Of a DNA stretch of 64,000 nt, positions 54,834 through 62,158 are shown piece after piece; within the stretch, counting starts at the first letter, position 1, and each line of letters opens with the position of its first letter. The notes beneath the pieces are model-generated. The model made no database searches. It had not been told where the DNA came from and worked only from the letters and a program-made list of their open reading frames with translations. The translations under genes and the position numbers were made by a program. The DNA is from GCA-002733465 sp965230525. Its GTDB lineage: Bacteria; Pseudomonadota; Gammaproteobacteria; Enterobacterales; Kangiellaceae. The DNA lies in the NCBI GenBank assembly GCA_965230525.1, contig OZ246008.1, positions 620,001-684,000 of the forward strand, in the 5' to 3' direction.

Positions 54834-55829
54834 TTAGTTTTCTTTCCAAGATTGGATTAGCTTTTTGGCCAATAAGCCCGCTTCCGTTAAATCAGAGTCG
54901 TTCCACTCTGGCTTATTAGCTGATTTAGGCTTAAAAATTGAAGCGCCCTCTTGTTTATCGGAAACCGCCCAATTGCAATGCGTTAATTTATTTTTTTGTA
55001 GAAATTCAAACCACTTTTCAGTTTGTTTGAGATTTGGCTTACCATCGCCATTCGCATTAACACTTCCCCACTCTGTTACCATCAACGGCAACCCTTTATC
55101 AATCGCAAACTGTGCTTTTTTTCTAAGTTCAGAATGATGAGTACTAGCATAAAAATGTAATGTGTAAGCGATATTATCGAAGCCCAGAATGGGGGAGATT
55201 GCCGCTTTATCTACATCTTGTGACCATGCTTGAGTACCCACAGTAATAATATTGTCCGGGTCGTTTTTTCGGATGATCTTAATGATTGTTTCTGCGTATG
55301 GTTTGATAACGGACTGCCAGTCAGTTTCCTTTAACGGCTCATTGTAGATTTCATAAATAATATTAGGTAGATGACCATATTTCTTTGAAAGGTAATCAAA
55401 GATTATTTTAGCGTGTTCCAAATAATCTTCTGCATGATGAGAATGGAAATCGACAATAACATAAACATCGTTAACAATGGCGGCATGAATTAATGTTTCA
55501 AGCCTCGCTAAATTGTCTTGATCATGCACTAATCCTCCATCCTCATCGACCCCCATTGGCGCTCGTATGATTGAGACTTGCCAGTCTTTGACTAAATAAT
55601 CTACGGTTTTTTTATTAAAAAAATGCTCGCCTCCCCAACCGGTATTACTCCAGAAAAAACTCATTCCAGCAAGCGCAATAGGGTTATGCTGACTATCAAC
55701 AATATGAGACTTTTCTATCGACAGTTGGCCATATTGACTTACAACGCCAGCTAAGGTGGGTTGGCCTAAAAATGTTACTAAAGTGATGAGAGAGAGGTGA
55801 CGGAGAAATCGTTTTATTGTTATTATCAA
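54834..55829 (-). CDS. Secreted GH5 endo-beta-glucanase (cellulase-like)
   Basis: 331 residues. Signal peptide (about 1-28, ending PTLAG), then a single GH5 catalytic domain without binding modules. The acid/base is E164 in IIYEIYNEPL and the nucleophile E253 in LMVTEWGS; HFYAS and DFHSHHAEDY also match subfamily GH5_2 endoglucanases. It should cut beta-1,4-glucan or mixed-linkage glucan in the periplasm or outside. On the same strand as, and between, the AraC regulator (upstream) and the TBDR (downstream). Its promoter gap (55830-55954) carries two candidate regulatory motifs. The GH5 assignment is firm; exact substrate is inferred. Confidence 0.93.
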   Translation of the reverse strand: MIITIKRFLRHLSLITLVTFLGQPTLAGVVSQYGQLSIEKSHIVDSQHNPIALAGMSFFWSNTGWGGEHFFNKKTVDYLVKDWQVSIIRAPMGVDEDGGLVHDQDNLARLETLIHAAIVNDVYVIVDFHSHHAEDYLEHAKIIFDYLSKKYGHLPNIIYEIYNEPLKETDWQSVIKPYAETIIKIIRKNDPDNIITVGTQAWSQDVDKAAISPILGFDNIAYTLHFYASTHHSELRKKAQFAIDKGLPLMVTEWGSVNANGDGKPNLKQTEKWFEFLQKNKLTHCNWAVSDKQEGASIFKPKSANKPEWNDSDLTEAGLLAKKLIQSWKEN

Positions 55830-55913
55830 AATTAGGCTCCTAGTAAATTGATGTTTAACAAGATACTAGTGCAGTTCATTTTTATTGTCGTTCAACTATC
55901 GGCGATCGCTCAA

Positions 55914-55929
55914 ATTTGGACGTTTAATT
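55914..55929. promoter_or_regulatory. Imperfect copy of the 16-bp palindrome
   Basis: ATTTGGACGTTTAATT, 13 of 16 positions identical to the palindrome at 54703-54718, 85 bp upstream of the GH5 start. Confidence 0.35.
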
Positions 55930-55954
55930 AGTCTTATTTGATTAGCTCTTGAGC

Positions 55955-57124
55955 TCAGGTAGTTTCAGAGTTATTTATTCTTGCTTTATATTGACTTGGT
56001 GTCATGCCAACTTTTTTCTTAAAAAATGTATTAAAGGTGGCTTTTGAGTTGAATCCCGCTTGCTCCATGATTTCGAGCATCGATTCAGATTGTTTTTCGG
56101 GCATGGCAAGTAACACTTTACTCTCTTTAACTCGATAGGTGTTTATGAATTCAAAAAAGTTTTGTGAAAAGTGTCTATTAATAATATTTGAAAGTGTTCT
56201 TGGCGGCATTTCCAGTTCAGAGGCAAGCTGCGCCAAATTAAGTACACAATTGAGATAAGGCTTTTTGTTCTGCATATAATTTTCAATATGCAGAACAGCC
56301 TGATCATCGACTGGTTTTTTGTCGATAGTTTTATCTTTATCAGAAAAAGCAATGCCACTAAACAACGGACTATGACCTAAACTGAAGAAGATTAAGGTAC
56401 TAATCAAGAACATCACGGTATAGTTAGATGCTAAGCCTAAGAATTCATAATCGACAAAAAAATCAAATTGCACGGAAGAAATAAGGGCAGCTCCTACGAG
56501 TACTGCATCCGCGCGAATAATAAGAAATCCTATCACTAATATTTTTAACCACGTTAAGTCGACCTTTTCAATATTCGAAAGCTCATTTCTAATTTGGGTT
56601 TGATAGCGAGCGAGTTCTATGACACATAAAATGCCACAGAACATTCGAAAAGACTCTCTGATAATCACAATCATGCGAGTATAATCAGGCGATTTCATTA
56701 CATTGTAACCTTGCAACACCTCAACTTTTGTCGAATAGTCCAACGAATAATAGGCGTATATTTCCCAGCCGACATACACAACGAACGGCAAAAAGTACAA
56801 CCAGTCCGCGCTGCTAATTCGATAGTCTCTATAAATCATTGAGCGCACGTAGAAAAGCAGAAATACAGCTTCTAACCAATAAGCCGTACCAAAAACGTAA
56901 AAGATGTTTGGCGAAAACTGAATAGCCCAATCTCTAAATGCTTCGCCGAAGTTTATTAGTGTATCTAAAGGAATAGCTGCGTATGAAAGTAGAAAAAGAG
57001 CTAACAAAATATTACTTTGTTTTTTACCTTTTTTAAGCGTAACCATAAATGCAGCGAACAAGATACACTGATAAACAGTGATGAGTAACACAACATCATG
57101 CAGGTTAAACAATACTTCTTTCAA
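55955..57124 (-). CDS. Membrane-anchored AraC-family regulator
   Basis: 389 residues starting at TTG with AGGA upstream. The N-terminal roughly 260 residues contain about seven hydrophobic segments, for example LLITVYQCILFAAFMVTL. The C-terminal roughly 110 residues are an AraC-type double HTH with LAQLASELEMPPRTLSNIIN and MEQAGFNSKATFNTFFKKKV, followed by GMTPSQYK. It thus combines a multi-pass membrane input domain with DNA binding, which implies sensing of a membrane or periplasmic signal. Positioned upstream of GH5 and TBDR and divergent from GH3, so it is the obvious local activator. Confidence 0.92.
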   Translation of the reverse strand: MKEVLFNLHDVVLLITVYQCILFAAFMVTLKKGKKQSNILLALFLLSYAAIPLDTLINFGEAFRDWAIQFSPNIFYVFGTAYWLEAVFLLFYVRSMIYRDYRISSADWLYFLPFVVYVGWEIYAYYSLDYSTKVEVLQGYNVMKSPDYTRMIVIIRESFRMFCGILCVIELARYQTQIRNELSNIEKVDLTWLKILVIGFLIIRADAVLVGAALISSVQFDFFVDYEFLGLASNYTVMFLISTLIFFSLGHSPLFSGIAFSDKDKTIDKKPVDDQAVLHIENYMQNKKPYLNCVLNLAQLASELEMPPRTLSNIINRHFSQNFFEFINTYRVKESKVLLAMPEKQSESMLEIMEQAGFNSKATFNTFFKKKVGMTPSQYKARINNSETT

Positions 57125-57502
57125 AATGCTTCCTATAAAAACTAATCTAACTGGAATCAGTTGTTGACTACTATTTCTCAGTTAATCAAAAGTGTCAATC
57201 AATAAACCAATTTATTTCAAATTCTTAAATAATTAGTAAGTTCAAAATTACGTTTTGCACTAATACGAACATACGAATACGTGATCCTGAACGACAAGAT
57301 GACAAGGAAAAGCGTATAAACAAGCCTGCTCACTGTAGCTTGGCTTAGTTTTGATGTCACTAAGCCAATCAATTAGACAATAACAATTTTTTACCGCAGG
57401 AGCCTGAGCTAAGAGTAATTTTATTCAATCCGAAGAAAAATGACTTTATTTCTCAACAGAGCGCTACTCAAACGGGCCATAGATTAGGAATAACAACTGA
57501 GA
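57125..57502. promoter_or_regulatory. Divergent promoter region between AraC regulator and GH3
   Basis: 378-bp gene-free region. Contains TGAACGACAA (57288-57297), the reverse complement of TTGTCGTTCA at 55885-55894. On its complement TTGTCATC directly precedes TTGTCGTT, a direct-repeat arrangement suited to AraC proteins. Also tandem ATACGAAC/ATACGAAT at about 57263-57278. No gene supported. Confidence 0.5.
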
Positions 57503-60064
57503 ATGATACGGAAACGGTTATTACATATTACACCATACGCAATTCTGGTACCGCTACTGCTTTGCATCCAGTCCTGTAATGAAAAAACAAATGTGCAAAC
57601 TCCATCACTTTTCGATGAAACCTCTGTGGTAAAGGTCAATTTAGAAAAGTGGCCAAAACAAATATCGCCCATTGTTGACAATAACGCGACTGAGCGACAA
57701 GTCGACCAACTGCTGACGAAAATGACTTTAGAAGAGAAGGTAGGGCAAATCATTCAAGCGGATATTGCCTCGGTGACGCCAGAAGATGTAAAAGCCTATC
57801 ATTTGGGCTCGGTACTCAATGGTGGTAATTCCGCCCCTCATAATGATAACCGAACGGCTGCCGAAAATTGGCTCCAGTTAGCAGATGAGTTTTGGCTGGC
57901 TTCAACCGATACAAGCAATGGGAGAACCGCGATTCCAGTAATATGGGGAACCGATGCGGTGCACGGCCATAGCAACGTAGTTGGCGCTACAATATTTCCG
58001 CACAATATAGGACTAGGCGCAGCCAATGATCCTGAATTAATGCGAGCTATCGGTCGTGTGACCGCAACCGAAATGTTGGTTACTGGCTTAGATTGGACAT
58101 TCGCCCCCACATTGGCGGTCGCACGTAATGACCGTTGGGGTAGAACTTATGAATCTTATTCCGAAGATCCGGCTATCGTTAACTCGTTTGTCGCACCGCT
58201 GTTGGAAGGCATTCAAGGAAAACTAGGCACCGCAGAATATTTGGACCAACACCATATGTTGGCAACGGTTAAACATTTTCTGGGGGATGGTGGCACGCTG
58301 AGCGGGAAAGACCAAGGCGAGAACGTATCCACTGAAGAACAACTCCGAGATTTGCACGCCTCTCCATACTACGAAGCTGTGAAAGCTGGCGCTCAAGTGG
58401 TTATGGCGTCTTATAACAGTTGGCATGAAAAGAAAATGCACGGCTCAAAACCCTTTTTGACCGATATATTAGTCGATCGCATTGGCCTCAATGGTTTTGT
58501 TGTTGGCGATTGGAATGCACACGGCCAAGTAGCAGGTTGCTCTACAACTTCTTGCCCACAATCATTTAACGCCGGTCTAGATTTATTTATGGCGCCAGAC
58601 AGTTGGAAGTCACTCTATGCTAATACCCTAGCTCAAGTCAAAGATGGCACAATTACCCAAGCTCGCCTTGATCAAGCTGTTGCGCGAATATTACGAGTAA
58701 AGATAAGAATGGGACTGTTTGAGGCAGGTTTGCCCTCTAAAAGACCATTGGCTGGTCAATTGGCAATTTTAGGAAGCCCAGAGCACCGTAGTGTGGCACG
58801 AGAAGCCGTTCGTAAATCATTGGTACTTTTAAAGAATGAGGACCAATTGCTGCCACTAAACCCACGGATTCGAATTGGTGTGGCGGGTGACGGCGCGCAC
58901 AATATCGGAAAACAGTCCGGTGGGTGGACTCTAAGTTGGCAAGGGACCGGCAATGAAAACCATCATTTCCCAAATGGAACTTCAATTTATCAAGGACTGG
59001 AACAGGCAGTAAATAGCGCGGGAGGTCAAATTGAATACAGTCATAATGGTGAGTTTAGTCAAAAGCCAGATGTAGCAATAGTGGTGTTTGGCGAAGAACC
59101 CTATGCCGAGTTTCAAGGCGATATCGAACACTTGGATTTTGAAGATGATGCTGGGTTGATGTTATTAGCAGATTTGAAACGACAAGGGATCCCGACGGTT
59201 TCTATCTTTATTTCCGGTAGACCATTGTGGGTCAACCCTGAAATCAATCAATCTGACGCATTTGTTGCCGCTTGGTTGCCGGGATCGGAAGGTGCTGGAA
59301 TTGCTGATGTCATTCTACAGAAGCCGGACGGAAGTGTTAATCATGACTTTACAGGCAAACTTTCTTTTTCGTGGCCGAATAATGCTACTGAGAACGAGCT
59401 TAATTTAGGCGATCCTCATTATCAGCCTTTGTTTGCCTTTGGCTATGGTCTAACTTATGACGATAAAGGCGATCTTGCTCAGCTCAGCGAAAACTCAGGC
59501 TTATCAAACGATCAGTTAAAAGGCTTAACCAGTTTGGTGTACGCCGGAAAAGCAGCTCGCTCATGGAAAATCCAGTTGTTCGATGGTGGTAAATCCACCG
59601 ATGTTACCAACCCATCTCAACTATCAGCACATCGCTCATTAACGATTAAATCTTCCGATTTTCGTCGTCAGGAAGATACCAGCATTGTGTCGTGGAGCAA
59701 CAAGGGGTCATTAGTAGTCTCACCAAAGAACAGTTCTCGATTAGATTTAACAGAAGCACTACTTGATAATTTAGCGCTTGAAATAGAGTATCAAATTTTA
59801 GCTGCATCAAATGAGTCGGTGCATATTGGTATGGCCTGCGGCAACAATTGCGGCGGCCACATTGATATTACCGATGCAGTTCAACAAAAACAAGGAAATG
59901 GCTGGTTTAAGAGTAAAATTATGCTTGATTGTTTCGCCCAACGCGGTGCCGCTATGAGCAAGATAACTGCACCGGCAGTGATCACGGGTAATCGAGGATT
60001 AAAAATTCAAATTGCAAATATTGGTATTCTTTCCACCACAAAAAAAGAAAGCTGTTCGCTCTAA
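57503..60064 (+). CDS. GH3 beta-glucosidase lipoprotein (exo-beta-glucanase type)
   Basis: 853 residues. Lipobox IQSC at residues 22-25 predicts a lipoprotein. The GH3 N-terminal barrel has the segment WGTDAVHGHSNVVGATIFPH, KHFLGDGGTLSGKDQGE and nucleophile D336 in FVVGDWNAHGQ; the second domain contains SGGWTLSWQGTG and VVFGEEPYAE. The final roughly 170 residues form an additional beta-rich domain as in ExoP, a marine exo-1,3/1,4-beta-glucanase. It would release glucose from short beta-glucans made by GH5. Divergent from the AraC gene. Strong family assignment. Confidence 0.95.
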   Translation: MIRKRLLHITPYAILVPLLLCIQSCNEKTNVQTPSLFDETSVVKVNLEKWPKQISPIVDNNATERQVDQLLTKMTLEEKVGQIIQADIASVTPEDVKAYHLGSVLNGGNSAPHNDNRTAAENWLQLADEFWLASTDTSNGRTAIPVIWGTDAVHGHSNVVGATIFPHNIGLGAANDPELMRAIGRVTATEMLVTGLDWTFAPTLAVARNDRWGRTYESYSEDPAIVNSFVAPLLEGIQGKLGTAEYLDQHHMLATVKHFLGDGGTLSGKDQGENVSTEEQLRDLHASPYYEAVKAGAQVVMASYNSWHEKKMHGSKPFLTDILVDRIGLNGFVVGDWNAHGQVAGCSTTSCPQSFNAGLDLFMAPDSWKSLYANTLAQVKDGTITQARLDQAVARILRVKIRMGLFEAGLPSKRPLAGQLAILGSPEHRSVAREAVRKSLVLLKNEDQLLPLNPRIRIGVAGDGAHNIGKQSGGWTLSWQGTGNENHHFPNGTSIYQGLEQAVNSAGGQIEYSHNGEFSQKPDVAIVVFGEEPYAEFQGDIEHLDFEDDAGLMLLADLKRQGIPTVSIFISGRPLWVNPEINQSDAFVAAWLPGSEGAGIADVILQKPDGSVNHDFTGKLSFSWPNNATENELNLGDPHYQPLFAFGYGLTYDDKGDLAQLSENSGLSNDQLKGLTSLVYAGKAARSWKIQLFDGGKSTDVTNPSQLSAHRSLTIKSSDFRRQEDTSIVSWSNKGSLVVSPKNSSRLDLTEALLDNLALEIEYQILAASNESVHIGMACGNNCGGHIDITDAVQQKQGNGWFKSKIMLDCFAQRGAAMSKITAPAVITGNRGLKIQIANIGILSTTKKESCSL

Positions 60065-60326
60065 ACATTCGCTTAATAGGTTGGGGAGACAAGGAATCCC
60101 GCTCCCGTCTTCTCAGCCGCCCTATTTTCTTAACTTAAAACCTTAGAGTAAACCCACACTTAGGTTTATGCATCGATGAATAAATCCGAAAAGCGCAAAA
60201 AACCTCACGACTAGATTGACTCCGTTACCCATCGCAAAGCTGTGCTAATATACGCACATACATCGACAAACCCTGCTGTTCAATGATTGTTCAGCTTTGC
60301 AATAATAAATCTTTGGCGATAAACCG

Positions 60327-60683
60327 ATGACAATTGAGTCAACTTCACAAATTGATATTCTAACTGTTCGTGAAAGCTTGGGACAGATTCAATTGACTAT
60401 TTCTGACCACTTGCCTTGGGAACAATCTGACAAGTTATTATTAATCCAACAGAAAGTGAATCATTATTTAGCCTTTATTGAGTCTGGCGAGATGGAATCA
60501 CAGCACCCCAAATCCGCTACCCTCACACCGGTGCTCAAGTTAATTTCACTTTATCCACCTCAATCAACGGATCTCGAATTCTTAAAACAAGTTCAAGCCA
60601 TCATTGAAGACGCTGGTTATGGTTTTGGTTGGCAATGTTTTAATCCTGAGAAAAACCAAATAATTAACACTGAAGAACTTTAG
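60327..60683 (+). CDS. DUF6572-like small protein
   Basis: 118 residues, cytoplasmic. The segments IQLTISDHLPWEQSDKLLLI and QQKVNHYLAFIESGEM match my recollection of the DUF6572 family, whose function is unknown. No catalytic motif. It is 6 bp before the membrane-protein gene, and the third gene overlaps that one, so the three form one operon. The 262-bp gap before it (60065-60326) holds no recognised feature beyond a weak inverted repeat after the GH3 stop. Confidence 0.75.
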   Translation: MTIESTSQIDILTVRESLGQIQLTISDHLPWEQSDKLLLIQQKVNHYLAFIESGEMESQHPKSATLTPVLKLISLYPPQSTDLEFLKQVQAIIEDAGYGFGWQCFNPEKNQIINTEEL

Positions 60684-60689
60684 AACCTT

Positions 60690-61202
60690 ATGGAAGTAAT
60701 CAAAGCAATTTTTTTGGCTGGCGTTCCGGTCGGACTTTTTGGATTTGGGCTGGTGTTGTGGTCTATCAAAAATCAGTACATTGGAACTCAAGATAAACTT
60801 GATGTTTTAAAGGAAAAGAAAAAACTGAGTGACGATAAAGCTTCTGACTTTAAGCTGAATCCAGTCCATCAAAAATGGCTATTTTTTGGTGGCGGCTATT
60901 ACGGCACCATGGCATTTATTACTTATATCTACATCGAATTTCTAGAAATCATTGAGTTTTTCACAAGTTACACATCGTTTGATAATATGCTGGATAAGAT
61001 CAGTTTTGGCGCGTTAATTCAACTGCTTATCGAGAGTTTTCTAAATATTATTCCTGCATTTGTTTGGTTTACTTACTGGCCAAAAGTATTTGATATGAGC
61101 AACGGTTGGTACTGGCTTGTTGCTAGCTACGCAGGGTTCGAAATTGGCAGCTATTTGGCAAAATATTTCGCGCCAAGACTATTAAAAGAAGAGACGTTAT
61201 GA
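60690..61202 (+). CDS. Inner-membrane protein of unknown family
   Basis: 170 residues with about four hydrophobic stretches: IKAIFLAGVPVGLFGFGLVL, WLFFGGGYYGTMAFITYIYI, a segment around LIQLLIESFLNIIPAFVWFT and WYWLVASYAGFEIGSYLA. A charged cytoplasmic loop (DKLDVLKEKKKLSDDKASDF) lies between the first two. No family recognised. It begins 6 bp after the DUF6572-like gene, and its stop overlaps the DUF2147 start by 4 bp (ATGA), showing coupled translation. Confidence 0.75.
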   Translation: MEVIKAIFLAGVPVGLFGFGLVLWSIKNQYIGTQDKLDVLKEKKKLSDDKASDFKLNPVHQKWLFFGGGYYGTMAFITYIYIEFLEIIEFFTSYTSFDNMLDKISFGALIQLLIESFLNIIPAFVWFTYWPKVFDMSNGWYWLVASYAGFEIGSYLAKYFAPRLLKEETL

Positions 61203-61705
61203 TGCAAATGCGATTAACTAGAACTGCTCGTCGATTATTACAACTACTGGTTGTTACGCTGCTGGGAATCAGTTGGATTAGCCACTCTAGCGAACACTCA
61301 ACCCAAAACACGCCTAAAACTAAACCTTGGCAAGACTACCTCGGTGTATGGCAAACCATTGATGATAAGACCAATCAGCCTCGCTCACTGATCAATCTTT
61401 CGGTTGTCGATGGTGAATTACAGGCGGTGATCAGTAAAGTCTATCCAATACCCAACCAACCGAGCGAGCCTATTTGTAAAGAGTGTCGCGGCGAGTTAAA
61501 GAATGCCAAAATTATTGGGCTCAATATTCTAAAAGATATGCAATTTGATGATGGTCAATGGCAAGACGGACAGATCCTTGATCCTGAAAATGGAAAGTTT
61601 TATGACGCAAAAATTTGGCTCGAAAAAGATAAACTAAAGGTAAGAGGTTATATTGGTTTTTTCTTCCGAACGCAACAATGGCAACGAGTGTCCCCTGCAG
61701 AATAG
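61199..61705 (+). CDS. DUF2147-family exported protein
   Basis: 168 residues. A basic then hydrophobic N-terminus (LLQLLVVTLLGISWISHSSE) acts as signal peptide. The mature domain GVWQTIDDKTNQPRSLINLS, CKECRGELKNAKIIGL and GQILDPENGKFYDAKIWL is the DUF2147 signature; lipocalin-like or storage roles have been suggested for the family, but its function is not established. It starts inside the membrane-protein stop (ATGA overlap); a second ATG three bases later is possible. Third gene of the operon. Confidence 0.9.
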   Translation: MMQMRLTRTARRLLQLLVVTLLGISWISHSSEHSTQNTPKTKPWQDYLGVWQTIDDKTNQPRSLINLSVVDGELQAVISKVYPIPNQPSEPICKECRGELKNAKIIGLNILKDMQFDDGQWQDGQILDPENGKFYDAKIWLEKDKLKVRGYIGFFFRTQQWQRVSPAE

Positions 61706-62158
61706 CTCGACAACAATCACATTCTTCGGTGGTTTGATTCCGTGATGATTCTATCGGCTAAAAAGACGAATTATAGGCAAATAGAAATAATAAGTCGTTG
61801 AATGTGATTTTTGGTGATATCCATAGGTTTATCGGGTTACGGTCCGAATGTTAAATTTTAGCAGCATAAATTTGACCTTCTAAGGATTTAGAATGTTACA
61901 ACTTACCCAGCGATTGCATTTGACATTCCATGGGAACGCCCGATAATGCTTGTTTGTTCTGGGAAACTTGTTGTTATGTCTATCGTGTAACGCAGCTAGG
62001 CATTGACGAGCAAGTGGTAACCAAGCGTTGTCACCAAGTAACTCGAAGAAAATATGATGACCAAAGACATAAGGCAATACCACACAATTAAAATAGAATC
62101 GACTTTTTAATCCAGCAATCATAAGAATCATTTTTATTATATGAGAAGGGGCATTATT
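61706..62158. other. Gene-poor gap before the DUF885 gene
   Basis: 453 bp. A small plus-strand frame of 53 codons at 61930-62091 is Cys-rich but has no good ribosome binding site or recognisable homology. A 17-codon frame at 61891 has AAGGA before it. Neither is convincing. The DUF885 promoter is probably in 62092-62140. Confidence 0.4.

Noticed and set aside
61880..62131. 83-codon minus-strand frame
   Set aside because: No ribosome binding site, no recognisable family, and a competing 53-codon frame on the other strand; treated as non-coding.
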